Shown here: positions 54,877 to 64,000 of the stretch, piece after piece
How the letters are laid out: every line of letters begins with the position of its first letter
Numbering within the stretch: position 1 is the first letter of the stretch
Assembly (NCBI GenBank): GCA_025463785.1
Contig: JAODBD010000009.1
Coordinates: 124,001 to 188,000, forward strand
Length of the DNA stretch: 64,000 bases
Source: Glaciihabitans sp.
GTDB lineage: Bacteria; Actinomycetota; Actinomycetes; Actinomycetales; Microbacteriaceae
Direction of reading: 5' to 3'
Position numbers and translations under genes: made by a program
Notes under the pieces: generated by a model
Seen by the model: the letters and a program-made list of their open reading frames with translations, nothing else
The model's database searches: none
Told to the model about the DNA's origin: nothing

Positions 54877-57531
54877 TCAGTGAACCAGCGACTCGCGGAT
54901 CGCGTCGAGCGCCGAACCAATCTTTGCGATGTCGGACCCGCCGCCCTGGGCCAGGTCATCCTTGCCACCGCCACCACCGCCGAGTACGCCGGCGGCGAGC
55001 TTCGCGAGTGAGCCAGCGCTCGCGCCGGAAGTGCGAGCCGCCTCGTTGGTGGCGACGATGACCGCGGGCTTACCCGCCACATCCGCTGCGAGTGCGACTA
55101 CCGACGCTTCGGATCCGAGGCGCTCGCGAACGCTCGTCACCAGCGAGCGAAGGTCGTCGGTGGAATTCAAGCCGCCGATATTCTCGGCGACGAGGAGGAC
55201 GTCCCCCACCTTTGTGGCACTCTGCGCGATGGCAGGCACCCGACCGCTGCGCTCGCTCGCCTCATAGGCGGAAATTCGCTTCTCTGCCGCCCTCAGGCTC
55301 GCGACGAGCTCGGAGATGCGCTCGGGTAGCTGATCCCGAGGAGTCTTGAGCGATGACGTGAGAGTCGACACAATTGCGCGCTCCGCGGCGAGATCGTGGA
55401 AGGCATCGAGCCCCACCAATGATTCGATACGGCGGTTCGTCGAACCGACGGATGACTCGCTCACCAGGCTGATCAGCCCGACCTCGGCCGAACGACGGAC
55501 GTGCGTACCAGCACAGAGCTCGAGTGACCAGGGACCACCGATCTCCACGACTCGTACCTCGTTGCCGTACTTCTCGCCGAACAGGGCCATCGCGCCGAGC
55601 GCCTTGGCCTCCTCGAGTGGAAGGATGCGCGTCGTCACCTCAAGATTGTCGCGAACCTTGTTATTCGCGATGTTCTCGATCTCACTTCGCGTCGCCAGCG
55701 ACAGTGGCTGGTTCCAGTTGAAGTCGAGCCGCATGTAGCCGGCCTTGTTGTACGAACCGGACTGGTGCGCTTCCGACCCCAGCGTCTGCCTCAGGGCAGC
55801 GTGGATAAGGTGAGTTGCCGAGTGCGCCTGTGCAGCCGCATGACGCCAGATCGGGTCGACGACCGAGGTCGCGGCATCCCCCACTCCCACTTCTCCGCTG
55901 CGCACCTGCACTCGGTGGCTAATGAGGCCCTTGACGGGTTTCTGGACATCGAGGACTTCCAGATCGAAACCCTTGCCAACGATTGCACCGGCATCGGCCT
56001 CCTGGCCACCGGATTCCGCGTAGAGCGCCGTCTCAGCGAGGATTACCTCGGCGATGTCACCGACCACGGCGCGATCTACCGATTCGCCTCCGACGATGAT
56101 TCCAAGGATTGTGCTCTCGGTCGTCAGCAGGTCGTAGCCGGTGAAAACGGTCTCACCGAGTGCGCGGAAGTTGCTGTAAACCGAGAGGTCGGCAAGCGCG
56201 GTCTTCTTCGCCTTAGCGTCTGCCTTAGCCTTGGTGCGCTGGTCGAGCATGAGCCGATCGAAGGCGGCACGATCGACCGTCAAGCCGGCCTCTTCAGCAA
56301 CCTCGAGGGTGAGGTCGATCGGGAACCCAAACGTATCGTGCAACAGGAACGCGGTATCGCCAGCCAGCTGTTTGCCGCCGGTCTTTGCCGTCTTGTCGAC
56401 CGCGACATCCAGAATGCTCGTGCCCGCTGCGAGCGTGCGAAGAAAGGTGTCCTCCTCGCCAAGGGCAAGGCGCGAGATGCGGTCGTAGTCATTCGAGACC
56501 TCGGGATACGCGGCCTTCATCGCATCGCGGGATGCCGGGAACAGCTCCGCGAACGTTGGCTCCTCGACCCCCAGCAGCCGCATCGCGCGAACGCTGCGAC
56601 GCATGAGCCGGCGGAGGATGTAGCCCCGGCCCTCGTTGCTCGGCGTCACGCCATCTGACATGAGCATGAGGCTCGAGCGGACGTGGTCTGCAATGACACG
56701 CATCCGAACATCGTCGTCGTGCACGGCGCCATAGCGACGACCCGACAGCTCCGACGCGCGATCGAGCACGGGGCGGACCTGGTCGATCTCGTACATGTTC
56801 TCGACACCCTGGGTCAGGAACGCGACTCGCTCCATGCCCATGCCGGTGTCGATGTTCTTTTTGGGCAGCTCGCCCAGAATCGGGAATTCCTTGCCGCTGC
56901 CCTCGCCCCGCAGGAACTGCATGAAGACGAGGTTCCAGATCTCCACGTAGCGGTCGTCGTCCGTTGCCGGCCCGCCATCGCGACCATAGGCGGGTCCACG
57001 GTCGAAGAAAATTTCGGAGCACGGACCGGCTGGGCCGGGCTGGCCGGTCGACCAATAGTTGGTGTCCATGTCGAGTCGCTGGATGCGCTCATCCGGAAGT
57101 CCCGCGATCTTCTTCCACAGCGCAATCGCCTCGTCATCGTCCTTGTAGACAGTCACCCACAGATCTTTTGGCTGGAAACCAAGGCCCCCATCAGACTCGG
57201 ATGTCGTCAACAACTCCCAGGCGTAAGCGATCGCCTGCTCCTTGAAATAGTCGCCGAACGAGAAGTTGCCATTCATCTGGAAGAACGTGCCGTGACGCGG
57301 CGTCTTGCCGACCTCTTCGATATCCAGGGTCCTGATGCACTTCTGCACACTGGTTGCACGCGGGAAGGGGGCAGGCACCAATCCCGTCAGATACGGGACG
57401 AACGGCACCATGCCCGCAACGGTGAAGAGCAGAGTCGGGTCATCGCTGACGAGCGAGGCGGACGGCACGATCGTGTGCCCGCGGTCGCCAAAAAAGTTGA
57501 GCCAGCGGCTCTGGATATCTGCAGTTTGCAT
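54877..57531 (-). CDS. alaS: Alanyl-tRNA synthetase
   Basis: 884 residues: class II core (RWLNFFGDRGHTIVPSASL, TSVQKCIRTLDIEEVGKTPR), the tRNA domain, the editing site (HSATHLIHAALR and CAGTHVRRSAEVG) and a glycine-rich C-terminal segment (GVLGGGGGGKDD) of the DHHA1 domain. It charges tRNA-Ala and removes mischarged Ser or Gly. Confidence 0.98.
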   Translation of the reverse strand: MQTADIQSRWLNFFGDRGHTIVPSASLVSDDPTLLFTVAGMVPFVPYLTGLVPAPFPRATSVQKCIRTLDIEEVGKTPRHGTFFQMNGNFSFGDYFKEQAIAYAWELLTTSESDGGLGFQPKDLWVTVYKDDDEAIALWKKIAGLPDERIQRLDMDTNYWSTGQPGPAGPCSEIFFDRGPAYGRDGGPATDDDRYVEIWNLVFMQFLRGEGSGKEFPILGELPKKNIDTGMGMERVAFLTQGVENMYEIDQVRPVLDRASELSGRRYGAVHDDDVRMRVIADHVRSSLMLMSDGVTPSNEGRGYILRRLMRRSVRAMRLLGVEEPTFAELFPASRDAMKAAYPEVSNDYDRISRLALGEEDTFLRTLAAGTSILDVAVDKTAKTGGKQLAGDTAFLLHDTFGFPIDLTLEVAEEAGLTVDRAAFDRLMLDQRTKAKADAKAKKTALADLSVYSNFRALGETVFTGYDLLTTESTILGIIVGGESVDRAVVGDIAEVILAETALYAESGGQEADAGAIVGKGFDLEVLDVQKPVKGLISHRVQVRSGEVGVGDAATSVVDPIWRHAAAQAHSATHLIHAALRQTLGSEAHQSGSYNKAGYMRLDFNWNQPLSLATRSEIENIANNKVRDNLEVTTRILPLEEAKALGAMALFGEKYGNEVRVVEIGGPWSLELCAGTHVRRSAEVGLISLVSESSVGSTNRRIESLVGLDAFHDLAAERAIVSTLTSSLKTPRDQLPERISELVASLRAAEKRISAYEASERSGRVPAIAQSATKVGDVLLVAENIGGLNSTDDLRSLVTSVRERLGSEASVVALAADVAGKPAVIVATNEAARTSGASAGSLAKLAAGVLGGGGGGKDDLAQGGGSDIAKIGSALDAIRESLVH

Positions 57532-57594
57532 GGTGAATTCCTGTTATCGGTGGTCGATGGCGTCGTTCACGGGCGCATCGAGACCGGCGAAAAG

Positions 57595-57816
57595 TTACCT
57601 GTTGCGAAGGTCGTTGATGGCATCTTCCGCATCGGCAACGGCGGAGCGCAACTCTGCCTCGCGCACTCGGTAACCATCGATGACCGCCGAGCCGAATTCA
57701 CGTGCCTTCGAATCGACATCGTCGAAGAACTGCCTGCCCCTCGGGGTCTTGGAGAACTGATGGGCGGCAAAAAATCCGATGCCGACACCGACAACCAGAA
57801 ACAGGATCTTCTTCAC
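57595..57816 (-). CDS. Small membrane-anchored protein between rpsD and alaS
   Basis: 73 residues: one N-terminal membrane helix (KKILFLVVGVGIGFFAAHQF) followed by an acidic helical tail. It resembles small uncharacterised actinobacterial proteins encoded next to alaS. The GTG at 57814-57816 has AGGAG 7 nt upstream, which fixes the start. Function unknown. Confidence 0.8.
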   Translation of the reverse strand: MKKILFLVVGVGIGFFAAHQFSKTPRGRQFFDDVDSKAREFGSAVIDGYRVREAELRSAVADAEDAINDLRNR

Positions 57817-57914
57817 GACAGTGCTCCTCAAGGAAGTGGGGTGGGTGCGAGCTTCAAGCTTAGTTGGGCGCGTGCGGGTTCATCGGCGCGGACATCTCTC
57901 TGCGCGGACGCGAA

Positions 57915-57944
57915 GAAGGGCCGGGGATGACTCCCCGACCCTTC
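57915..57944 (-). terminator. Strong hairpin just downstream of rpsD
   Basis: Two 13-nt arms (57915-57927 and 57932-57944) pair at 12 of 13 positions around a 4-nt loop, 15 nt past the rpsD stop. There is no T-run, so it may be a GC-rich actinobacterial terminator or an mRNA-stabilising 3' structure. Confidence 0.65.
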
Positions 57945-57959
57945 TCCCTGACCGCGTGG

Positions 57960-58589
57960 TTAGCGTGCCGCGTAGTACTCGACGACGAGCTGGACTTCAC
58001 AGGTCACGGGGACTTCTGCGCGCTTCGGCCGGCGCACGAGGCGCGCCTGCAGCTTGTCGAGTTCGACCTCGAGGTAGGCCGGAACCTTCGGCAGAACGTC
58101 AACGTGTCCACCGGCGGCAGCGACCTGGAAGGGCTCCATGCCCTCTGAACGAGCCTTGACGTGGATAAGCTGACCCGGCTTCACCCGGAACGACGGCCGG
58201 TCGACGAGTTGGCCGTCGACGAGGATGTGGCGGTGCACGACCATCTGGCGGGCCTGCGCGGTCGTGCGGGCGATGCCAGCACGCAACACGAGCGCGTCGA
58301 GACGCATCTCGAGCAGCTCGACCAGGTTCTCACCGGTCAGGCCGGCGGCACGACGTGCCTCCTGGAACGCAATCTTCAGCTGGGCCTCGCGGATGCCGTA
58401 CTGCGCACGCAGGCGCTGCTTCTCACGAAGACGAACGGCGTAGTCGCTGTCGGCTTTGCGCTTGGTGCGGCCGTGCTCCCCCGGAGCATATGGGCGCTTC
58501 TCGAGGTACTTGGCTGCCTTCGGCGTGAGAGCGATGCCCAGCGCGCGCGAAAGGCGGGTCTTACTACGTGTACGTGACTTGGTAGACAC
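57960..58589 (-). CDS. rpsD: 30S ribosomal protein S4
   Basis: 209 residues: STKSRTRSKTRLSRALGIAL, KRPYAPGEHGRTKRK and the S4 RNA-binding domain (RLDALVLRAGIARTTAQARQ). The N-terminal zinc cysteines found in some S4 proteins are absent, so this is the zinc-free form. The GTG at 58587-58589 gives the standard N-terminus. S4 nucleates 30S assembly and can act as a translational repressor. The 214 bp upstream to rarA hold its promoter and leader, with a CACCGGTG element. Confidence 0.96.
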   Translation of the reverse strand: MSTKSRTRSKTRLSRALGIALTPKAAKYLEKRPYAPGEHGRTKRKADSDYAVRLREKQRLRAQYGIREAQLKIAFQEARRAAGLTGENLVELLEMRLDALVLRAGIARTTAQARQMVVHRHILVDGQLVDRPSFRVKPGQLIHVKARSEGMEPFQVAAAGGHVDVLPKVPAYLEVELDKLQARLVRRPKRAEVPVTCEVQLVVEYYAAR

Positions 58590-58780
58590 AGATTCTCTTT
58601 CTTTCAATTCAACAAAGTGGACTACCGGTGTTCTCGCGTCCCCGCAGAGGCGCGCAAAGGCACACCGGTGAAAGTAGAGGGTCAGATTGGTATCTGAGGC
58701 AGCCGCGCGACCCGGTCGGCTAAAGACCACAATCGCTTTGCCGGTTCGAAGCAGCAGCCGTGCGCAGAGAACCAGTTTTA

Positions 58781-58798
58781 GGCAGCCTCAAGGCTACC
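58781..58798 (-). terminator. Short hairpin after rarA
   Basis: GGTAGCCT and AGGCTGCC (minus strand) can form an 8-bp stem with one G-T pair, 6 nt past the rarA stop. It has no T-run; a modest terminator is likely. The rest of the gap 58590-58780 shows no gene. Confidence 0.45.
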
Positions 58799-58803
58799 AC
58801 GAG

Positions 58804-60135
58804 CTACTTGCCTCGGATGATCCGCTTCAGCTTCTCCCACCGGGCCGAGACATCGCGCTCGTTTCCATGTTCGGTTGGCCGGTAATAGCTGACGTCGACA
58901 AGCTCGTCTGGCAGGTATTGCTGGGCAACAACTCCGAGCTCGGAGTCGTGCGCGTACTGGTACCCCTTGCCGTGGCCGAGGCGCTTGGCCCCGGGATAGT
59001 GTGCATCACGCAAGGGCTTGGGGACGCGGCCGAAGTTGCCGGCCTTCACATCCGCAATCGCGGCGTCGAGCGCCATGTATGACGCATTCGACTTCGGCGC
59101 GGTCGCCAGATATACGACGGCCTCGGCGAGCGGGATGCGGCCTTCCGGCATCCCGACATATTGGACGGCGTCGGCTGCGGCCACCGCAATCACGAGCGCG
59201 TGCGGATCAGCCATGCCCACGTCTTCTGACGCGCTAATCATGATGCGACGGGCGATGAACCGCGGATCTTCGCCCGCCTCGATCATTCGCGCGAGATAGT
59301 GCAGGGCCGCATCGGCATCCGACCCGCGGATCGACTTGATGAACGCGCTAATGACGTCGTAGTGCTCGTCACCCTGTCGGTCATACCGGAGCAGCGCCCG
59401 ATCGACCGCACGAGAGACGATCTCGTCGGTGACGACGGGCTTGCCCTTGCCCGTGAACGAGTTCGCCGCAGAGCTTGCCGCGGCCTCGAGGGCCGTCAGT
59501 GCTCGGCGGGCATCCCCGGAGGACAGGCGGATGATGGCGGCGCGGGCCTCGGGGGCGAGCTTGACGGCATCCGCGAGGCCCCTCGCATCGGTGACGGCGC
59601 GATCAATCACGACGCCAAGGTCTTCGTCGCTCAGTTGCTCGAGAGTCAGCAGCAGTGACCTTGAGAGCAGCGGTGAGATTACGGAGAACGATGGATTCTC
59701 GGTCGTCGCGGCAATCAGAATGATCCAGCCATTTTCTACGCCGGGGAGCAGGGCATCCTGCTGGGCCTTGGAGAATCGATGAATCTCATCGAGGAAGAGA
59801 ACCGTGGTCACGCCGTACAGGTCACGGTTGGATAGCGCCTGCTCCATAACCTTCCGCACATCGGCAACACCAGCGCTGACCGCGGATAGTTCGACGAAAC
59901 TCCGACCGGAGCTGTGGGCAATCGCCTGAGCGAGTGTCGTCTTGCCTGTGCCAGGCGGACCCCACAGGATGACGGACACCGCGCCCTGCTCCCCCGATTT
60001 GTCTGCGGCGAGATTGACCAGCGGCGAACCGGGCGTCAGCAGGTGACGCTGACCGGCGACCTCGTCGAGGCTGGTCGGGCGCATCCGCACAGCAAGCGGC
60101 GTCGCGCCGCCGCGCAGTCCCTGGCGGGTGTCCAT
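58804..60135 (-). CDS. rarA: Replication-associated recombination protein A (RarA/MgsA AAA ATPase)
   Basis: 443 residues: [15 protein letters not shown], Walker [16 protein letters not shown] (near 59-66), Walker [21 protein letters not shown], sensor 1 AATTENPSF and the C-terminal tetramerisation region (AIEDVK-like [14 protein letters not shown]). It acts at stalled forks. The ATG at 60133-60135 starts the conserved N-terminus. It is the first gene of the long minus-strand block, divergent from the cyclophilin gene. Confidence 0.95.
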   Translation of the reverse strand: MDTRQGLRGGATPLAVRMRPTSLDEVAGQRHLLTPGSPLVNLAADKSGEQGAVSVILWGPPGTGKTTLAQAIAHSSGRSFVELSAVSAGVADVRKVMEQALSNRDLYGVTTVLFLDEIHRFSKAQQDALLPGVENGWIILIAATTENPSFSVISPLLSRSLLLTLEQLSDEDLGVVIDRAVTDARGLADAVKLAPEARAAIIRLSSGDARRALTALEAAASSAANSFTGKGKPVVTDEIVSRAVDRALLRYDRQGDEHYDVISAFIKSIRGSDADAALHYLARMIEAGEDPRFIARRIMISASEDVGMADPHALVIAVAAADAVQYVGMPEGRIPLAEAVVYLATAPKSNASYMALDAAIADVKAGNFGRVPKPLRDAHYPGAKRLGHGKGYQYAHDSELGVVAQQYLPDELVDVSYYRPTEHGNERDVSARWEKLKRIIRGK

Positions 60136-60286
60136 AGCCGCAATCGTAATCGCGGCCACCGGCACCCGTCGGCGCGCGCTGAGGGGTCACTGCGCGACTC
60201 GCCACCGGCGCGGTCATTTGGCCGCGGTTCGTCCGCGCCCGTAAAGTTCTCTGGGGCACCAGCTACCGCTTGGAAATCGAGGACAC

Positions 60287-61105
60287 GTGGCACCGAGCAA
60301 AAACACGGAACGTGAGGCGCGTGAAGCGCGTGAACGTTTGCGGCGCTATAACGCGCGCCAGGCCGTGCACACTCACCAGGTCAAGCGACGCAGGCGAGAC
60401 AACGTCTTCGCACTCGTCGGTCTGGTTGTGATCGCCGCCCTTGCCACGGTCACGCAGATCTACTATTTCTCGGCTGGCCCTGGGATGCCGAAGGCCGTTC
60501 CGTCGTCGTCGGCGTCGCCGAGTGCGACGCCGACCCCCGCAGTCAACACCAATGTTGGTCCTGTTCCGCCGAAGTCGGTCGCGCAGGCCCGAACCTGGAC
60601 GGGAAGTCTGACGCTCAACAAGGTCAAACTCGGCATCTCGCTTGATGGCAAAGCCGCACCGCAGGCGGTCGCCGCATTCGTCACCGACGTCAAGGACAGC
60701 TACCTCAACGGCAAGTTCTGCTGGCGTCTCGCCAATCAATCCGATTTCGGTGTCCTGCAGTGCGGAACGGCTGACGCGGGCGGCGCGGATCCGGCCAACT
60801 ACAGCTTCGGCCCACTCGAAAACACGCCAAAAGACAACGTATATCCCGCCGGCTCAATCGTTCTTGCCCGAACTTCCAACAACGCATACGGTCAGGGTCA
60901 CCAGTTCTTCATCACATTCAAGAAGACGATCATCCCGGCAGACAGCGCGGGCGGATACTCGATCTTCGGACACGTGACCAGCGGTCTTGCCGCACTGATC
61001 TCGCAGATCACCTCGAAGGGGATCAAGCCGCTGACCGGGTCGACCTCGACCACAGACGGCGCACCCGTTGTGACGACCATCATCAGCTCGGTAAAGATCA
61101 AGTAA
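60287..61105 (+). CDS. Membrane-anchored cyclophilin-type peptidyl-prolyl isomerase
   Basis: 272 residues: basic N-terminal tail, one membrane helix (about 40-62, VFALVGLVVIAALATVTQIY), a Ser/Pro/Thr-rich linker, and an extracellular cyclophilin domain with catalytic Arg in FCWRLANQSDFGVLQCG and the HQFFITFKKT strand. It speeds proline isomerisation in exported proteins. Start is a GTG at 60287. It is divergent from rarA and 113 bp ahead of the DUF349 gene. Confidence 0.92.
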   Translation: MAPSKNTEREAREARERLRRYNARQAVHTHQVKRRRRDNVFALVGLVVIAALATVTQIYYFSAGPGMPKAVPSSSASPSATPTPAVNTNVGPVPPKSVAQARTWTGSLTLNKVKLGISLDGKAAPQAVAAFVTDVKDSYLNGKFCWRLANQSDFGVLQCGTADAGGADPANYSFGPLENTPKDNVYPAGSIVLARTSNNAYGQGHQFFITFKKTIIPADSAGGYSIFGHVTSGLAALISQITSKGIKPLTGSTSTTDGAPVVTTIISSVKIK

Positions 61106-61218
61106 GCGGTGGGCGCCCCCGGTGCATTACCGGTGCAATAGGCTGGACGGCGGCCGCAGGGGCGTCGAACCGACGCAGCCGGGCGCTCCGACACAATGGT
61201 TCAAGCAAGGTAGACAAC

Positions 61219-62517
61219 GTGGCACCTGACGATCAGCTCCCATCGCCGGTCCCTCGCGCGCGCCCGACCGCACCGAGCGGCGCGCGACCCGCCGTCGACG
61301 AGGCCCCATGGGGTCGAGTCGACGAGACCGGTACCGTTTTCGTTCGCGAGCCCGACGGTGAACGAGCCGTTGGGCAATATCCGGATGGCACGCCAGAAGA
61401 GGCACTCGCCTATTTCCAGCGCAAATTTGTCGACCTCGCCGGTCAGGTCACGCTACTTGAGCAGCGCGCGCAGCGGGGCGCGCCCGCCGCCGACATCGCG
61501 AAGGCCGTGGCATCCCTGACCAGCTCGGTCTCGAACGCGAACGCCGTCGGCAACCTCGCCGCGTTGCAGACACGCCTTGACGCCCTCGGCGGTGCCGTGA
61601 CAGAGCTCACCGAGAAGCAAACCGAAGAGGCGAAGGCGGCGGTCGAAGCGGCCCTCGTGGAACGCACCGCAATCGTGGTCGAGGCAGAGAGGCTCGCTGC
61701 CCAGGATCCCGCAAAGGCGCAGTGGAAGCAGGTCAGCGCTTCCCTCGACGAACTGTTCCTCCAGTGGCAGAAGCACCAGCAGGACGGCCCACGACTGCCA
61801 AAGAACGAGAGCAACGAGCTGTGGAAGCGATTCCGCGCCGCTCGTGCCACAATCGACACCCACCGTAAGGCATTCTTCGCCGAACTCGACAGCACCCACC
61901 GGGATGCGCGCACGCGTAAGCAGGAGTTGGTGACGAAGGCCGAAGCCCTCATTCCGAAGGGGCCGGACGGCATCGCGGCCTACCGCACTCTGCTCGACGA
62001 GTGGAAGCTCGCCGGTCGTGCCGGCAAGAAATTTGATGACGCGCTGTGGGCAAAGTTCAAAGCCGCCGGCGATGCGATCTATGCGGCCAAGTCCGAGATC
62101 GACGCTAGGGACAACGTCGAGTTTGAGGCAAATCTTGCGCTCAAACTCGAGTTGCTGACCGAGGCGGAGCCGCTGCTGACGGCAACCGATCGCGCGAAAG
62201 CGAAAGACGCGCTTGCGTCAATCCAGCGCAGGTGGGACAAGATCGGCAAAGTTCCCCGCGATAAGGTCAAAACCGTCGAAGACCGCATTCGCAAGGTCGA
62301 GACAGCCGTTCGTAAACTCGACGACGATCACTGGCAGCGCTCCGACCCGGAGAAGCAGGCGCGAAGTGAAGGTCTTGCGAGCCAACTTCACGATGCCATT
62401 GCTCGTCTCGAGCGTGAACTCGCTGATGCCAAGGCGAGCGGCGACAAGAAGAAGGTCGCTGACGCGCAGGAAGCTCTGGATGCCCGCAAGGTCTGGCTGA
62501 ACGCACTCGGTTCCTGA
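61219..62517 (+). CDS. DUF349 repeat protein
   Basis: 432 residues, highly helical and charged, with at least three DUF349 repeats showing the spaced tryptophan pattern (WKQVSASLDELFLQWQKH, LLDEWKLAGRAGKKFDDALW, RRWDKIGKVPRDKVK). The N-terminus WGRVDETGTVFVREPDGERA is typical of the actinobacterial version. Function is unknown; the family is encoded beside rel in many actinobacteria, as here. Start is a GTG. Confidence 0.88.
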   Translation: MAPDDQLPSPVPRARPTAPSGARPAVDEAPWGRVDETGTVFVREPDGERAVGQYPDGTPEEALAYFQRKFVDLAGQVTLLEQRAQRGAPAADIAKAVASLTSSVSNANAVGNLAALQTRLDALGGAVTELTEKQTEEAKAAVEAALVERTAIVVEAERLAAQDPAKAQWKQVSASLDELFLQWQKHQQDGPRLPKNESNELWKRFRAARATIDTHRKAFFAELDSTHRDARTRKQELVTKAEALIPKGPDGIAAYRTLLDEWKLAGRAGKKFDDALWAKFKAAGDAIYAAKSEIDARDNVEFEANLALKLELLTEAEPLLTATDRAKAKDALASIQRRWDKIGKVPRDKVKTVEDRIRKVETAVRKLDDDHWQRSDPEKQARSEGLASQLHDAIARLERELADAKASGDKKKVADAQEALDARKVWLNALGS

Positions 62518-62605
62518 AGCCGGAGGGCGATTTCCACAGGCCGGATCCATCCACAGATCCTTCGCACGGTGCCCGTAGGCCGGGTAGGCCCGCGAGAGTT
62601 GCGGG

Positions 62606-63169
62606 ATGACCAACCGACTCTCCTCCGTGCTCTCCACGGCCGACTTCCCGGCGCCCGAACTTGACGCACTCAGGCTCGACGGTGACGCCTATCGCCTCGA
62701 CGACTGCGTTGCGCCGATCGATGAGATCCAGAATCCACGATTGCGGGCGGCCGCCCTCGCGGCCGAACTGCCTCCCCGCCTCATCGCAGAACAGCACAGT
62801 GCCGCGTGGGTGTGGGGTGCGGTGCTGTTTCCGCCCGCCAAACACGAAGTGGCCGCAGACATCTCGGCACGGGCACGTCCTTCGCTCGAATTGCACCTCG
62901 CGGTGCGGGAAGTTGTCATCCTCCACGAGGACATCGTTACCCTCGCGGGCGCAACGATCACGACACCACTTCGCACCGCGATCGATCTGACCCGCTTCGT
63001 TCGGCTCTGGAATGATGAGGAGCGACGAATCGTCGCCGAGCTGATGGCGTTCGGCGAGTTCGGGGCGCTCGACTGTGCGCGGGTGATGAACCGTAGACGC
63101 AACCTGCCGGGCAAACGCCTGGCGCTGGAACGGCTCGCGGCCGCTGATGCCGAAATCAGCCGGAGTTGA
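62606..63169 (+). CDS. Solitary AbiEi-antitoxin-like protein
   Basis: 187 residues. The middle part follows the pattern of the AbiEi antitoxin family C-terminal region: [37 protein letters not shown] and [15 protein letters not shown]. The N-terminal winged helix typical of full AbiEi proteins is not obvious. No AbiEii nucleotidyltransferase toxin is adjacent. Its stop lies 14 nt inside the end of rel, which runs the other way. It may be an AbiEi-fold regulator rather than part of a toxin pair. Confidence 0.65.
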   Translation: MTNRLSSVLSTADFPAPELDALRLDGDAYRLDDCVAPIDEIQNPRLRAAALAAELPPRLIAEQHSAAWVWGAVLFPPAKHEVAADISARARPSLELHLAVREVVILHEDIVTLAGATITTPLRTAIDLTRFVRLWNDEERRIVAELMAFGEFGALDCARVMNRRRNLPGKRLALERLAAADAEISRS

Positions 63170-64000
63170 CGCGGTACACGTCATAAACCGCGTCAATGCG
63201 GCGCACGGCGTTCAACACGCGGTCGAGGTGGGTCGTGTCACCCATCTCGAATACGAAGCGGCTGAGAGCAAGGCGATCGCTTGAAGTTGACACCGTCGCG
63301 GAAAGAATGTTGACGTGGTTTTCGCTCAGGACGCGGGTAACATCCGAAAGCAACCCCGACCGGTCGAGCGCTTCGACCTGAATCTGCACCAAAAATACGC
63401 TCTTGGATGACGGCGCCCACTCAACCTCGATCATCCGCTCGGGCTCGTTCAGCAGCGAACTCACGTTGTGGCAGTCTGCGCGATGCACGGACACTCCGGC
63501 TCCGCGAGTGACGAATCCGACGATCTGGTCACCGGGCACGGGCGTGCAACACTTCGCCAGTTTTACCAGGATGTCGGGGGCACCGCGCACGAGGACGCCC
63601 GAGTCGCTATGGCGGATCTCGCGGCTGCGCACGCTCGGCGAGAAGACGAATTCGGTGTCCTCGGCTTCCGCCTCGGTCTGAACCGAGGCAACCACCTTCT
63701 CGATAACCGACTGGGTGGATACGTGACCCTCGCCGACGGCGGCGTAGAGGGCGGACACGTCCTCGTATCGCATCTGGGCCGCCACCTCCGAGAAGGAGTC
63801 CTGGCTCATCAGTTTCTGCAGCGGAAGGTTCTGTTTACGCATCGCGCGCGCGATCGCGTCCTTGCCCTGCTCTATCGCTTCTTCGCGACGCTCGATCTTG
63901 AACCACTGGCGGATCTTGTTGCGTGCCCTGGGGCTCTTGACGAAGTTCAGCCAGTCCTGGCTGGGGGCGGCATCCGGATTCTTCGAAGTGAACACCTCGA
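63156..64000 (-). CDS. rel: RelA/SpoT-family (p)ppGpp synthetase/hydrolase, C-terminal part (runs off the right edge)
   Basis: About 281 residues are visible, all from the regulatory half: the end of the TGS/helical region ([20 protein letters not shown]), the zinc-finger/RIS region ([30 protein letters not shown]) and the C-terminal ACT domain ([20 protein letters not shown]). The catalytic domains lie outside the window. Rel senses uncharged tRNA on the ribosome and sets (p)ppGpp levels. The 3' end overlaps the convergent AbiEi-like gene by 14 nt. Confidence 0.96.
   Translation of the reverse strand, partial: EVFTSKNPDAAPSQDWLNFVKSPRARNKIRQWFKIERREEAIEQGKDAIARAMRKQNLPLQKLMSQDSFSEVAAQMRYEDVSALYAAVGEGHVSTQSVIEKVVASVQTEAEAEDTEFVFSPSVRSREIRHSDSGVLVRGAPDILVKLAKCCTPVPGDQIVGFVTRGAGVSVHRADCHNVSSLLNEPERMIEVEWAPSSKSVFLVQIQVEALDRSGLLSDVTRVLSENHVNILSATVSTSSDRLALSRFVFEMGDTTHLDRVLNAVRRIDAVYDVYRVNSG

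Noticed and set aside
32148-63995. Biosynthetic gene cluster or defence island
   Set aside because: All clusters here are core metabolism (pyr, aro) or housekeeping genes; apart from the AbiEi-like protein and the exporter cassette nothing suggests defence or secondary metabolism.

Overview
The window reads as chromosomal core DNA of a high-GC Gram-positive bacterium, most probably an actinobacterium of the Microbacteriaceae type. The pointers are lineage-style features: a PriA that has lost its helicase motifs, a PolA with a degenerate proofreading domain, an mIHF-type DNA-binding domain, an ANTAR response regulator, an HGxxPAAW membrane protein and a Trp-associated membrane protein inside a his-trp operon, unfused hisI and hisE, and many GTG starts with 1-14 nt gene overlaps. 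This assignment is from gene content and order; no database search was possible.

Layout, left to right. 1-7316 (all minus strand): start of rpsA, a short thymidylate-synthase-fold protein with altered ligand residues, an NtaA-type flavin monooxygenase translationally coupled to a DUF885 protein, an orphan PTS EIIA, and polA. 7383-8013 (plus): a hotdog thioesterase followed by the wreck of a tyrosine-phosphatase-like gene. 8139-11415: pdtaR-like ANTAR regulator, then two identical 115-bp repeats, each holding a complete tRNA-Leu(CAA), flanking one secreted repeat protein. 11698-20457: pyk, gltD, gltB, lgt.

20499-26559 is a merged his-trp operon (hisE-hisG-hisF-hisI-membrane protein-HGxxPAAW protein-trpC-trpB-trpA), feeding into lgt, with no trpE in the place where it often sits. 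It is preceded in the same direction by fkbP, rpe, rsmB, fmt, priA, metK, coaBC, rpoZ and an mIHF-guanylate kinase fusion. 35852-44568 is a complete de novo UMP operon (pyrR-pyrB-pyrC-PH-like protein-carA-carB-pyrF) with a PyrR-binding loop touching the pyrR ribosome binding site. 44688-46180 holds nusB, efp and aroQ. 46202-49435 is a self-contained TetR/ABC-exporter cassette placed between aroQ and the shikimate cluster aroB-aroK-aroC-aroE (49513-53147); its promoter appears leaderless and is covered by two GAAC-N4-GTTC-like palindromes. mltG, ruvX, alaS, a small membrane-anchored protein, rpsD and rarA follow.

60287-63169 (plus strand) carries a membrane-anchored cyclophilin, a three-repeat DUF349 protein and a solitary AbiEi-like protein whose end overlaps convergently with the C-terminal part of rel (RelA/SpoT homologue), which runs off the right edge. 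Nearly everything between 8139 and 60135 is co-oriented on the minus strand and tightly packed, so large multi-gene transcripts are likely. No CRISPR array, rRNA, insertion sequence or prophage was seen.
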